Source: Yoonia maricola | GTDB taxonomy: Bacteria > Pseudomonadota > Alphaproteobacteria > Rhodobacterales > Rhodobacteraceae | Length of the DNA: 64,000 nucleotides | Assembly: GCF_002797915.1 (NCBI RefSeq) | Contig: NZ_PGTY01000001.1 | Location: 930,001 to 994,000, forward strand | Reading direction: 5' to 3' | Part shown: piece by piece, positions 22,793-31,383 of the stretch | Layout: every line of letters begins with the position of its first letter | Numbering within the stretch: the first letter of the stretch is position 1 | The notes under the pieces: generated by a model | The model's input: only the letters and a program-made list of their open reading frames with translations | What the model was told of the DNA's origin: nothing | Databases searched by the model: none | Made by a program: the position numbers and the translations under genes

Positions 22793-24190
22793 ATGCATAT
22801 CCCATTTGATAACACATACGCACAACTGCCTGCGCAAATGTATACCGCGCAACTGCCAACGCCTGTCAACGCACCGCAGATGATCGCCTATAACGCTGAT
22901 CTTGCGGCGATCCTTGGCATTGATCCGGCTGACCTTGATACACCAGAGGCCGCTCAGGTCTTCGCAGGCAACCACATCCCCGATGGTGCCGTCCCACTCT
23001 CGCAAGTCTACGCAGGTCATCAATTCGGCAATTGGAATCCGCAACTTGGTGATGGCCGCGCGGTCTTGCTGGGTGAGGTCGTGGGCACGGATGGTATCCG
23101 TCGCGATATCCAACTTAAAGGCTCCGGCCCCACCCCCTATTCACGACAGGGCGACGGGCGCGCATGGCTGGGCCCAGTGATACGCGAATACCTCGTCTCT
23201 GAGGCGATGCATGCAATGGGTGTCCCCACAACCCGCGCGCTGGCCGCCGTGACCACGGGTGAGGATGTTTACCGAGAAGAAGTTTTCCCCGGCGCCGTCA
23301 TCGCCCGCGTTGCCCAAAGTTATATCCGTGTCGGCACTTTCCAATATTTCGCCAGTCGCGGCGACATGACAGCGCTACACGCACTGACCGACCATGTCAT
23401 CGCACGGCACTACCCGCAGGCAAACGGTCCCGCCGAACTGCTTGATCTGGTAATCGCCCGCTATGCGGGGCTGATCGCGAAATGGATGGGGCTGGGGTTC
23501 ATTCACGGGGTGATGAATACCGATAACGTGTCCATCGCGGGTGAAACGATCGATTACGGCCCCTGCGCCTTCATTGATGGCTTTCATCCCGACAGTGTAT
23601 TCAGTGCCATCGACCAATTCGGGCGCTATGCGTACTCCAATCAACCGGGCATCGGCGCGTGGAATATGGCGCAATTCGCGACAGCCCTCATTCCGCTGAT
23701 GCCCGAGCGCGAAGCTGCAATCACGGATTTCACCGCCGCAGTTCATCGCATGCCGGGCATTTACGAGACCGAGTGGTTAAATGTATTCCGAACAAAGCTT
23801 GGCATTGCAAATCCTGACGAAGGTGACCACTCCTTAATCACCGATCTGCTTGATCTGATGACCAAGGACGGGGCCGACTTTACCAATACTTTCTCCAATC
23901 TGCATACCGCCGCCGCGCGCGATCAATTCATCAATCGCGATGCATTTGATGCCTGGGCGCAACGCTGGCATCAACGCAACCCGGCGCATGATCTGATGAT
24001 GCGGGCCAACCCGCAGGTCATCCCGCGCAATCACCGCATTGAAGAGGTTATCGTGGCAGGCCGGCACGGCGACTATGCGCCGTTCCATGCTCTTTTGGCT
24101 GCCGTGACCCAGCCTGATCAGCTGCACCCCGATTTCGCCCGCGCACCCAGCAAAGACGAGCAGGTCACACGGACATTTTGCGGGACTTAG
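22793..24190 (+). CDS. selO: Protein adenylyltransferase SelO (YdiU family)
   Basis: Pseudokinase-fold enzyme that transfers AMP to Ser/Thr/Tyr of target proteins and is linked to redox homeostasis. From the ATG at 22793 it has 465 residues, normal for the family. Recognisable blocks are VYAGHQFGNWNPQLGDGRAV, LKGSGPTPYSRQGDGRAW, LGPVIREYLVSEAMHAMGVP, GFIHGVMNTDNVSIAGETID and DYGPCAFIDGF. In the YdiU family the inverted nucleotide orientation uses Lys and Asp residues in these blocks. The start is just two bases past the nucleoside hydrolase stop, supporting this ATG over one upstream at 22757. The usual C-terminal selenocysteine/cysteine occurs near the end as TFCGT. Confidence 0.93.
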   Translation: MHIPFDNTYAQLPAQMYTAQLPTPVNAPQMIAYNADLAAILGIDPADLDTPEAAQVFAGNHIPDGAVPLSQVYAGHQFGNWNPQLGDGRAVLLGEVVGTDGIRRDIQLKGSGPTPYSRQGDGRAWLGPVIREYLVSEAMHAMGVPTTRALAAVTTGEDVYREEVFPGAVIARVAQSYIRVGTFQYFASRGDMTALHALTDHVIARHYPQANGPAELLDLVIARYAGLIAKWMGLGFIHGVMNTDNVSIAGETIDYGPCAFIDGFHPDSVFSAIDQFGRYAYSNQPGIGAWNMAQFATALIPLMPEREAAITDFTAAVHRMPGIYETEWLNVFRTKLGIANPDEGDHSLITDLLDLMTKDGADFTNTFSNLHTAAARDQFINRDAFDAWAQRWHQRNPAHDLMMRANPQVIPRNHRIEEVIVAGRHGDYAPFHALLAAVTQPDQLHPDFARAPSKDEQVTRTFCGT

Positions 24191-24223
24191 GCCAAGTCTT
24201 TCTTCGGCCAATCAAACGTTCAC

Positions 24224-24250
24224 CGCCAGCATCAAGGCTTGATGCTGGCG
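24224..24250. terminator. Bidirectional hairpin between selO and the cyclophilin genes
   Basis: Near-perfect palindrome: CGCCAGCATCAAG, one base, CTTGATGCTGGCG, lying between the convergent selO and PPIase stop codons. There is no long T-run, so it is a hairpin terminator candidate rather than a textbook one. Confidence 0.6.
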
Positions 24251-24257
24251 CGCAGCT

Positions 24258-24803
24258 TTATTCCGTCACGCGCACCGCTGACATCATATCAGGCTCACCG
24301 ATCACAGCACCATTGGCACCGGTGCCGCGCTTGATCTGATCTACCAGTTCCATGCCTTCGGTGACTTCGCCAACAACGGTATATTGACCATTCAGGAAAT
24401 ATCCCGGCTCAAACATGATGAAAAACTGACTATTGGCCGAATTCGGGTTTTGCCCGCGCGCCATACCAACAACACCGCGTTCAAATGGAATATCCGAGAA
24501 TTCCGCCGGCAGATCGCCAAATTCAGATCCGCCGGTCCCAGCGCGGGACAGATCACCACCCATCACACCGTTTTGCACATCACCGGTCTGCGCCATAAAG
24601 CCGTCGATCACACGGTGAAAAACCACGCCATCATAGCTACCCGCCTCTGCAATCGCGGTAATTTGGGCCGTGTGAAGCGGTGCCGTCTCTTCGAAGAGGT
24701 CGATTACGATGGTGCCGTTGGCCTGACCTTTGACATCAATCTCCAGACCCGCGCTTAATGCAGGCGTGGCAACAACAGCCAGGATTGCGGCATACTTAAA
24801 CAT
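24258..24803 (-). CDS. Periplasmic cyclophilin-type peptidyl-prolyl isomerase
   Basis: Accelerates proline isomerisation in secreted proteins. The 181-residue protein has a signal peptide (MFKYAAILAVVATPALSAG) and a complete cyclophilin fold: GTIVIDLFEETAPLHTAQI, YDGVVFHRVIDGFMAQTGD, GVVGMARGQNPNSANSQFFI, FLNGQYTVVGEV. The catalytic Arg in FHRVIDGFMAQ is present. Its start overlaps the end of the cytoplasmic paralogue by eight bases, so the two are co-transcribed and probably arose by duplication. Confidence 0.93.
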   Translation of the reverse strand: MFKYAAILAVVATPALSAGLEIDVKGQANGTIVIDLFEETAPLHTAQITAIAEAGSYDGVVFHRVIDGFMAQTGDVQNGVMGGDLSRAGTGGSEFGDLPAEFSDIPFERGVVGMARGQNPNSANSQFFIMFEPGYFLNGQYTVVGEVTEGMELVDQIKRGTGANGAVIGEPDMMSAVRVTE

Positions 24804-25302
24804 CCGCAGCGACCTTTACACTGATCATGCGATCAGGGTTCATCGGTGGCTCGCCACGCATGATGGCATCTACATGCTCCATGCCGGACACGACTTGGCC
24901 GTATACAGTGTATTGACCGTTCAAGAAGTCATTGTCCTTGAAATTGATAAAAAACTGGCTGTTCGCCGAGTTTGGATTCTGCGACCGCGCTGCACCAATG
25001 GACCCGCGCGCATGCGGGATCTTGGAAAATTCTGCGGGCAGATCAGGCATATCGGACCCGCCAGTGCCTGCACGACCAATGTTGAAATTGTCTTCCATAT
25101 TGCCGTTGGCCACGTCGCCGGTTTGCGCCATGAAGCCGTCAATCACCCGGTGAAAACACACGTTGTCGTATTTACCTGCGCGCGCCAGTTCCTTCATCCG
25201 TGCGACATGCGCAGGGGCCACATCGGGCAGCAGTTCGATTGTCACGTCACCGTCTTTGAGTGTCATGATGATGGTGTTTTCGGGGTCTTTGATATCGGCC
25301 AT
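24796..25302 (-). CDS. Cytoplasmic cyclophilin-type peptidyl-prolyl isomerase
   Basis: A 168-residue cyclophilin without signal peptide. The start at 25302 (MADIKDPENTIIMTL) is chosen over a longer upstream frame because it has an AAGGAG ribosome site and begins the domain. Family blocks are YDNVCFHRVIDGFMAQTGDV, IGAARSQNPNSANSQFFI and FLNGQYTVYGQV; these match the secreted paralogue encoded directly downstream. The pair probably provides isomerase activity in cytoplasm and periplasm from one transcript. It is divergent from pgk across 132 bases. Confidence 0.93.
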   Translation of the reverse strand: MADIKDPENTIIMTLKDGDVTIELLPDVAPAHVARMKELARAGKYDNVCFHRVIDGFMAQTGDVANGNMEDNFNIGRAGTGGSDMPDLPAEFSKIPHARGSIGAARSQNPNSANSQFFINFKDNDFLNGQYTVYGQVVSGMEHVDAIMRGEPPMNPDRMISVKVAADV

Positions 25303-25434
25303 GGGGCGCTCCTTAAATTCTCGTTCGCCCCTGACATATGACCCAAAGACACGATTGCCAAGCCAGTCCGGTTGACGCGGGCGCTTGATTGCCGCAACAC
25401 CAGTATCAAATCGCACACGGACAGGAGCAGGACG

Positions 25435-26610
25435 ATGGCTTGGAAAACACTTGATGACATGGATTTTGCAGGCAAGCGCGCCTTGGTCCGCGTGGATATC
25501 AATGTCCCTGTTGAGGATGGTGTGGTCACGGACACCACCCGGATTGAACGGATCATCCCCACAGTCGATGATATTCAGGACAAAGGCGGCAAGGTCATTT
25601 TGATGGCTCACTTCGGGCGGCCAAAAGGTCAGGTTGTGCCAGAGATGTCACTGGAACATATCGCGCCTGCAGTCGCGGACGTGCTTGGTTTGCCGGTCAC
25701 TTGGGTCAATTCTGACTACGGCGATGCCGTGGCCGAGATGGAAGGCGACGAGGTTCTGTTGCTGGAAAACCTGCGTTTCAACCCCGGCGAAGAGAAGAAC
25801 GATGAAGGTTTTGCCAAGAGACTGGCGAGCCTTGGTGATATCTACGTCAATGATGCCTTCTCTGCCGCCCACCGCGCGCATGCGAGTACCGAGGCGATTG
25901 CCCGCCTTCTGCCCGCGTGCGCAGGCCGTTTGATGGCCGAAGAATTGAGCGCGCTGGAAAAGGCGCTTGGCACGCCGGAGCGACCTGTGGTTGCTGTTGT
26001 GGGTGGGGCAAAGGTTTCTACCAAGCTGGATTTGCTGGGCAATCTGGTCGGCAAGGTTGATCATCTGGTGATTGGTGGCGGCATGGCGAATACATTTTTG
26101 GCCGCACAGGGCATGGATGTGGGCAAATCGCTTTGCGAGCATGATTTGGCAGAGACAGCGCGCGAGATTTTGGGCAAAGCCGAGGCCGCTGGTTGCGAGA
26201 TCATTCTACCCCACGACATTGTCGTGGCGCGTGAATTCAAAGCAGGTGCCGCCAACGAAACACTGACACCCGACGCCTGCCCCCCAGATGCGATGATCCT
26301 TGATGCGGGGCAAGCGACGGTCACCTATATCAGTGACATTCTCGACAAAGCCAAAACCCTTGTCTGGAACGGCCCGCTGGGCGCCTTTGAGATCGCACCT
26401 TTTGATGCAGCCACAAATGCCGCCGCGGCCAAAGCGGCTTCTCTGTCAAAAGCAGGCCGATTGATTTCGGTTGCAGGCGGCGGCGATACGGTGGCAGCCC
26501 TCAATCAGGCGGGCGCTGCGGATGATTTCACCTATATCTCGACGGCCGGAGGGGCATTTTTGGAATGGATGGAAGGCAAGAAATTGCCGGGTGTGGCCGC
26601 TCTTGGCTAG
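25435..26610 (+). CDS. pgk: Phosphoglycerate kinase
   Basis: Interconverts 1,3-bisphosphoglycerate and 3-phosphoglycerate in glycolysis and gluconeogenesis. The 391-residue protein shows the substrate-binding [33 protein letters not shown], the [14 protein letters not shown] segment, and the ATP-binding side [12 protein letters not shown] and [13 protein letters not shown] near the C-terminus. The start at 25435 follows a purine-rich site (CAGGAGCAGG). The aldolase gene lies 95 bases downstream behind its own operator candidate. Confidence 0.97.
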   Translation: MAWKTLDDMDFAGKRALVRVDINVPVEDGVVTDTTRIERIIPTVDDIQDKGGKVILMAHFGRPKGQVVPEMSLEHIAPAVADVLGLPVTWVNSDYGDAVAEMEGDEVLLLENLRFNPGEEKNDEGFAKRLASLGDIYVNDAFSAAHRAHASTEAIARLLPACAGRLMAEELSALEKALGTPERPVVAVVGGAKVSTKLDLLGNLVGKVDHLVIGGGMANTFLAAQGMDVGKSLCEHDLAETAREILGKAEAAGCEIILPHDIVVAREFKAGAANETLTPDACPPDAMILDAGQATVTYISDILDKAKTLVWNGPLGAFEIAPFDAATNAAAAKAASLSKAGRLISVAGGGDTVAALNQAGAADDFTYISTAGGAFLEWMEGKKLPGVAALG

Positions 26611-26611
26611 C

Positions 26612-26647
26612 TGTTTGCGATAACATCACACCCGGTTGCGCTAACAT
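26612..26647. promoter_or_regulatory. LacI/CceR-type operator candidates upstream of the aldolase gene
   Basis: TGTTTGCGATAACA (26612-26625) is a LacI-family style dyad with a central CG. The sequence TTGCGATAACAT (26615-26626) recurs as TTGCGCTAACAT (26636-26647), exactly 21 bases on, two helical turns. A weaker TGCATTAACAC occurs a further 42 bases along, at 26679. The half-site CGCTAACA resembles the site I recall for CceR, the central-carbon regulator described in Rhodobacter sphaeroides; identity of the regulator is inferred. Confidence 0.55.
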
Positions 26648-26705
26648 ATTTGCAACCCCAGCTCAGTGACCCTATCGGTGCATTAACACTGAAAAGGGGC
26701 TTGTT

Positions 26706-27635
26706 ATGAAAACCACCAGAACCGTTCAAAAAATCCTGTCCAACTATGAAGGTGAAACGCCCGGCGTAAAGGCGAAGCTGGCCGGTATATTGATGAATGG
26801 TAAGCTGGGTGGCACGGGCAAGATGATTATCCTGCCGGTGGATCAGGGCTTCGAACATGGGCCAGCCCGGTCATTCGCGCCCAACCCCGGCGGATACGAC
26901 CCCCACTATCACTATCAGCTGGCGATTGACGCAGGGCTTAATGCCTATGCCGCCCCCTTGGGCATGATCGAGGCAGGCGCAGATACCTTTGCAGGCCAGA
27001 TTCCGACAATTCTGAAAGTGAACTCTGCCAACTCACTGATCCCGGACGCTGCACCCAAGACGCAGGCGATTACGGCATCCGTTGATGACGCCCTGCGCCT
27101 TGGCTGCTCGGCTATTGGATTTACGATCTATCCCGGCTCATCTGCGGCATTAAACATGTTCAGCGACATCGCCGAAATGCGCAAAGAGGCCGCAGCCAAG
27201 GGCATCGCCACGGTGATCTGGTCCTACCCACGCGGTGAGGCGCTGGATAAAGAGGGCGAGACCGCCATCGACATCGCAGCCTATGCCGCCCAGATTGCCG
27301 CACTGTTGGGCGCGCATATCATCAAGATCAAGTTGAGCACGGATCACCTGAGCCTGCCTGAGGCGAAGAAGGTTTATCAAAGCGAAAAGATCGACATTGC
27401 GACCCAAGCTGCACGCGTGCGCCATTGCGTGCAAAGCGCGTTTGATGGGCGCAGGTTGATGGTTTTCTCGGGTGGTGCGGCCAAAGGCGCTGATGCGGTT
27501 TATGACGATGCGCGCGCCATCCGCGGTGGTGGCGGCAACGGGTCGATCATCGGGCGTAACTCATTCCAGCGTGACCGGGATGATGCGTTGGCGATGCTGG
27601 GCAAGCTGATGGATATTTATCGCGGGAAAGCATAA
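26706..27635 (+). CDS. fbaB: Class I fructose-bisphosphate aldolase (DhnA/FbaB type)
   Basis: Schiff-base aldolase that cleaves or forms fructose-1,6-bisphosphate. The 309-residue protein belongs to the archaeal/bacterial DhnA family: ILPVDQGFEHGPARSF, the GCSAIGFTIYPGSSAAL strand, the catalytic lysine region HIIKIKLS, and the phosphate-binding end (FSGGAAKGADAVYD, IIGRNSFQRDRDDAL). In this order it can serve glycolysis or gluconeogenesis. A paired operator in the 95-base gap after pgk suggests separate carbon-responsive control. Confidence 0.93.
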   Translation: MKTTRTVQKILSNYEGETPGVKAKLAGILMNGKLGGTGKMIILPVDQGFEHGPARSFAPNPGGYDPHYHYQLAIDAGLNAYAAPLGMIEAGADTFAGQIPTILKVNSANSLIPDAAPKTQAITASVDDALRLGCSAIGFTIYPGSSAALNMFSDIAEMRKEAAAKGIATVIWSYPRGEALDKEGETAIDIAAYAAQIAALLGAHIIKIKLSTDHLSLPEAKKVYQSEKIDIATQAARVRHCVQSAFDGRRLMVFSGGAAKGADAVYDDARAIRGGGGNGSIIGRNSFQRDRDDALAMLGKLMDIYRGKA

Positions 27636-27673
27636 GTCACACCGGGCATTGTACCACACTAGGAAGTCCCTGA

Positions 27674-28138
27674 ATGCCTTATACAATTACGGTCGACGCC
27701 ACCTATGGCGCGGATGCAGATCGCGTCTTTGAGGATGCTTTGGATTTTTCAGAAATGCAGGAGGCTATGAAGGGTCTTGCCGTCTATGAGGGCTTGCCCG
27801 ACCGCGCCGTGCAGCAAGGTGATACAATTTACGTTGATGTCACAATGTTCAAAATTCTTAAAACGCGGGATCACTGCATGCATGTTGAACGCCTTGACCG
27901 GGATGCACGTATTGTTCAAAGCCGCGAGCACAACAAGGCGATCAAGCGTTGGGATCATACGCTCAGCGTCCAGCCTGTGGATGGCGGATGTCTCTGGCGG
28001 GACAGGATCGTTCTGGACGCGGGGCCGACGACATGTCTGACGGCGCGGTTCTGTCAGTTCGTTTACGCCCGGCGACATCGATTGCGCAAGGCACGCAGCA
28101 TCCAGAAATCCATAGTCCGTGGCGAAGTTACGCCGTAG
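27674..28138 (+). CDS. SRPBCC-fold protein (polyketide cyclase/START-like), function unknown
   Basis: A 154-residue soluble protein that starts with a beta strand and acidic helix (TITVDATYGADADRVFEDAL) and has the strand pattern of SRPBCC ligand-binding proteins (VERLDRDARIVQSREHNKAI, WDHTLSVQPVDGGCLWRDRI). The C-terminal helix is basic (YARRHRLRKARSIQK). There is no catalytic signature, so ligand and role are unknown. It lies 38 bases after fbaB on the same strand and may be co-transcribed. Family assignment rests on fold pattern rather than strong motifs. Confidence 0.65.
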   Translation: MPYTITVDATYGADADRVFEDALDFSEMQEAMKGLAVYEGLPDRAVQQGDTIYVDVTMFKILKTRDHCMHVERLDRDARIVQSREHNKAIKRWDHTLSVQPVDGGCLWRDRIVLDAGPTTCLTARFCQFVYARRHRLRKARSIQKSIVRGEVTP

Positions 28139-28248
28139 TCAGCGACTGAATTTAAGCAGTTTCATGCATTTAAGGGATTCCCTTTCCGAATCAGATGTGC
28201 GATTCTTACCCCCAGTCGCCCGTCAGAGGTGACGTTTGAGGCAGAGAC

Positions 28249-28548
28249 ATGATCCGACGCAGTGGCCCCCAACTTGGTGCTTTGTTTTACTTTCTTGGCA
28301 TGATCATGCTGGGTTTGTATTTCACCTTTGCGGCCGTGCAGGGCGATTATGGGCTGTTCAAACGGATCGAGGTGAAAGCGGAAGGCGATGCGCTGGCGGT
28401 TGAACTGGCGGCCTTGCAGGAAGAGGTTGCGCGGATGGAAAACCTGACCGCGCGTTTGTCCGACAACTTTCTTGATCTTGACCTGCTGGATCAACAAGCG
28501 CGCGACGTGCTGGGCATGATCCGCGCAGATGAAATCGTGATCCGCTAA
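28249..28548 (+). CDS. ftsB: Septum formation initiator FtsB/DivIC family protein
   Basis: Small bitopic cell-division protein of the FtsQLB complex that helps activate septal wall synthesis. The 99-residue protein has one membrane helix (about residues 10-31, ALFYFLGMIMLGLYFTF), a coiled coil (about 38-70, ELAALQEEVARMENLTARL) and the FtsB-type C-terminal motif LDQQARDVLGM. Its place directly upstream of the pdh operon is common in Rhodobacterales. Confidence 0.85.
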   Translation: MIRRSGPQLGALFYFLGMIMLGLYFTFAAVQGDYGLFKRIEVKAEGDALAVELAALQEEVARMENLTARLSDNFLDLDLLDQQARDVLGMIRADEIVIR

Positions 28549-28646
28549 ACCAAAACCCGTCATTCGGCTTACGCAACGCAGCTATGTTGGCTGCGCTTGA
28601 CGAAGGGTCACTTTGACTCTCGCAATTTTTGCGCGCATGCTTTAGA

Positions 28647-28670
28647 ATATAGTTTAATACTAAACTATAT
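28647..28670. promoter_or_regulatory. Perfect palindrome upstream of pdhA
   Basis: ATATAGTTTA (28647-28656), spacer ATAC, TAAACTATAT (28661-28670): a perfect 10-base inverted repeat 24 bases before the pdhA start. Its AT-rich arms and position, likely overlapping the promoter or start site, make it a strong repressor-operator candidate. The regulator is unknown; MarR- or GntR-type dimers bind dyads of this size. Confidence 0.6.
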
Positions 28671-28693
28671 ACGAATACGCTGGAGGAGTGCTC

Positions 28694-29695
28694 ATGCCGC
28701 CCAAAAAGGCCGCCGCGAAACCCAACGTCTCAGCCGAGGAACTGCTGGGACATTACCGTGAAATGCTGTTGATCCGGCGATTTGAAGAGAAGGCAGGCCA
28801 GTTATACGGCATGGGCCTGATTGGCGGTTTCTGCCACCTCTACATCGGACAGGAAGCGGTTGTTGTGGGCCTTGAGGCTGCGGCAGACGAAGGCGACAAG
28901 CGCGTCACGTCTTACCGTGATCACGGTCATATGTTGGCTTGTGGCATGGACCCAAAGGGCATCATGGCAGAGCTGACGGGCCGCGAAGGTGGTTTTTCGA
29001 AGGGCAAAGGCGGCTCCATGCATATGTTCTCGAAAGAGAAACATTTTTATGGGGGTCACGGTATTGTTGCCGCACAGGTGCCGCTGGGTGCTGGCCTCGC
29101 CTTCGCCGACAAATACAAAGGCAATGACCGCGTCACCTTCGCCTATTTCGGTGATGGCGCTGCGAACCAAGGACAAGTTTACGAAACCTACAACATGGCC
29201 GAACTTTGGGACCTGCCCGTTGTTTTCGTCATTGAGAACAACCAATACGCCATGGGCACATCGGTGAAACGTTCCACCAAGTCCCCGTCTTTGTGGGAAC
29301 GTGGTGCCGCCTACGGCATCCCCGGTGAAGAGGTGGACGGTATGTCCGTTCTGGCCGTCAAAGAGGCTGGTGAACGCGCTGTCGCCCACTGCCGCGCAAG
29401 CAAAGGCCCCTATATTCTGGAAGTGAAAACATACCGTTACCGTGGACACTCTATGTCCGACCCAGCCAAGTACCGGACCCGCGAAGAAGTGCAGAAGATG
29501 CGTGACGAGCGTGACCCGATCGAGCAGATCCGCGATATGCTGCTGACCGGCAAACACGCCACAGATGATGACCTCAAGGCCATCGACAAGGAAATCAAAG
29601 CGATTGTGAACGAAGCGGCTGAGTTCTCGAAAGAGAGCCCGGAGCCTGCTTTGGACGAGCTTTGGACAGATATTTACGCAGAAGTGGAGGCGTAA
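28694..29695 (+). CDS. pdhA: Pyruvate dehydrogenase E1 component, alpha subunit
   Basis: ThDP-dependent subunit that decarboxylates pyruvate in the PDH complex. The ATG at 28694 sits five bases after GGAGGAG and gives 333 residues; a GTG at 28688 is a weaker alternative. Conserved blocks are MLLIRRFEEKAGQLYGMGLI, GFCHLYIGQEA, TSYRDHGHMLA, the ThDP motif GDGAANQGQVYE ... FVIENNQYAMGTS, and the YRYRGHSMSDPAKYR loop near the C-terminus. It is the first gene of pdhA-pdhB-DUF5076-pdhC, with a four-base gap before pdhB. Confidence 0.97.
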   Translation: MPPKKAAAKPNVSAEELLGHYREMLLIRRFEEKAGQLYGMGLIGGFCHLYIGQEAVVVGLEAAADEGDKRVTSYRDHGHMLACGMDPKGIMAELTGREGGFSKGKGGSMHMFSKEKHFYGGHGIVAAQVPLGAGLAFADKYKGNDRVTFAYFGDGAANQGQVYETYNMAELWDLPVVFVIENNQYAMGTSVKRSTKSPSLWERGAAYGIPGEEVDGMSVLAVKEAGERAVAHCRASKGPYILEVKTYRYRGHSMSDPAKYRTREEVQKMRDERDPIEQIRDMLLTGKHATDDDLKAIDKEIKAIVNEAAEFSKESPEPALDELWTDIYAEVEA

Positions 29696-29698
29696 GCC

Positions 29699-31066
29699 AT
29701 GGCAACTGAAATTCTGATGCCCGCCCTCTCGCCCACCATGGAAGAAGGCACATTGGCCAAATGGCTTGTCAAAGAGGGTGACACTGTTTCATCCGGCGAC
29801 ATCATGGCCGAGATCGAAACCGACAAAGCCACGATGGAATTCGAAGCCGTCGACGAAGGTATCGTTGGCAAGATCGTCATCGCCGAAGGCACCGAAGGTG
29901 TGAAGGTGAATGACGTCATCGCGATCCTTGTGGAAGAAGGCGAAGATGTACCTGCCGCCGGTGCAACCGCACCTGCTGCCCCTGCACCCGCCGCTGAGGC
30001 ACCTGCCCCCGCGGCCGCGCCTGCCGCCGCTGCCCCCGAAGCACCGGTCGCTGATGCAACCCCCGATTGGGACACAGATGTTGAGGTCAAGCAGACCACA
30101 GTGCGTGAAGCCCTGCGCGATGCGATGGCCGAAGAGATGCGCCGCGATGAGGATGTTTTCCTCATGGGTGAGGAAGTGGCCGAATATCAGGGTGCCTATA
30201 AGATTTCCCAAGGTCTGCTGGACGAATTTGGCGCCAAACGCGTGATCGACACGCCCATTACCGAGCATGGTTTTGCCGGGATCGGGGTGGGCGCGGCCTT
30301 TGGTGGGTTGAAGCCAATCGTGGAGTTCATGACATTTAATTTCGCCATGCAAGCCATTGACCATATTATCAACTCTGCCGCCAAGACACTCTATATGTCG
30401 GGTGGTCAGATGGGTGCGCCAATGGTGTTCCGCGGTCCAAACGGTGCCGCAGCCCGCGTGGGTGCGCAACACAGCCAGGATTATGCGGCATGGTACATGC
30501 AGATCCCAGGTCTGAAGGTCGTTATGCCCTACTCGGCGGCAGACGCCAAAGGTCTGATGAAGACGGCGATCCGCGATCCGAACCCGGTGATCTTTCTTGA
30601 GAATGAAATCCTTTACGGCAAGTCCTTTGATGTACCGGTGATGGATGATTTCACCATTCCTTTCGGGAAGGCCAAGATCGAACGCGCGGGCGACGATGTC
30701 ACTATCGTCAGCTTCGGCATCGGGATGACTTACGCGCTGGAAGCTGCTGAAAAGCTCGCTGCTGATGGGATCAACGCGGAGGTCATCAACCTGCGCTCTT
30801 TGCGTCCTATGGATACGGCGACGATCCTCGCCTCGGTGCGCAAGACCAACCGCTGTGTCACCGTCGAAGAAGGCTGGCCGCAAGGCAGCGTGGGTGGCTA
30901 CATCAGCGGTGTGATCATGCAAGAGGCATTTGATTATCTGGACGCGCCGGTGATCACCTGCACAGGGAAAGATGTGCCGATGCCCTATGCCGCCAACCTT
31001 GAAAAACACGCTTTGCTGACCGCCGACGAAGTCGTCGATGCCTGCAAAAAAGTCACCTACCGTTAA
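29699..31066 (+). CDS. pdhB: Pyruvate dehydrogenase E1 component, beta subunit with N-terminal lipoyl domain
   Basis: The 455-residue protein fuses a lipoyl domain to the E1 beta chain. The lipoyl lysine is Lys43 in [13 protein letters not shown]; an Ala/Pro-rich flexible linker (about residues 83-120) leads to the transketolase-like pyrimidine-binding domain ([50 protein letters not shown]) and the C-terminal domain ([25 protein letters not shown]). Lipoylated E1 beta is a known feature of several alphaproteobacteria. The first 75 or so residues are almost the same as those of pdhC, pointing to a shared origin. Confidence 0.97.
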   Translation: MATEILMPALSPTMEEGTLAKWLVKEGDTVSSGDIMAEIETDKATMEFEAVDEGIVGKIVIAEGTEGVKVNDVIAILVEEGEDVPAAGATAPAAPAPAAEAPAPAAAPAAAAPEAPVADATPDWDTDVEVKQTTVREALRDAMAEEMRRDEDVFLMGEEVAEYQGAYKISQGLLDEFGAKRVIDTPITEHGFAGIGVGAAFGGLKPIVEFMTFNFAMQAIDHIINSAAKTLYMSGGQMGAPMVFRGPNGAAARVGAQHSQDYAAWYMQIPGLKVVMPYSAADAKGLMKTAIRDPNPVIFLENEILYGKSFDVPVMDDFTIPFGKAKIERAGDDVTIVSFGIGMTYALEAAEKLAADGINAEVINLRSLRPMDTATILASVRKTNRCVTVEEGWPQGSVGGYISGVIMQEAFDYLDAPVITCTGKDVPMPYAANLEKHALLTADEVVDACKKVTYR

Positions 31067-31078
31067 GGAGCCAGCGCG

Positions 31079-31366
31079 ATGCCGATGGATGATATAGAAA
31101 TTGATTTTGAAATCGATGAAGCACTGCCACTGCTTGTTGGGTATGTGGATGAAGAGGGTGATTTCAACGTTCAAATCGATACAGATCAACTTGGTTCTGC
31201 AGAGAATGTGGGAATTATTTTGGCTTCGATTGAACAGCATATGGCAGGCGCTTTGGCTCATGCGGGCTTGGCTACGACCGAAGACCGCGCACTGACCGCG
31301 ATCCGCGACGCTTATCAGGCCGAAATCGCCAATCCGACAAACAACAATGATGGCGGAATGCTTTAA
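31079..31366 (+). CDS. Probable DUF5076 small acidic protein within the pdh operon
   Basis: A 95-residue acidic protein encoded between pdhB and pdhC, 12 and 17 bases from its neighbours, so certainly part of the operon. It starts [20 protein letters not shown] and has a helix [20 protein letters not shown]; there is no signal or membrane segment. I believe it is the DUF5076 family, which is found at this place in Rhodobacterales, but no function is established to my knowledge. Its position hints at a PDH-associated role. Confidence 0.75.
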   Translation: MPMDDIEIDFEIDEALPLLVGYVDEEGDFNVQIDTDQLGSAENVGIILASIEQHMAGALAHAGLATTEDRALTAIRDAYQAEIANPTNNNDGGML

Positions 31367-31383
31367 ACACGGAGGGCAAGAGT

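Noticed and set aside
29789-31261. A 490-codon open frame on the minus strand
   Set aside because: Antisense to pdhB, whose motifs are unambiguous; His/Gly/Arg-rich shadow sequence.
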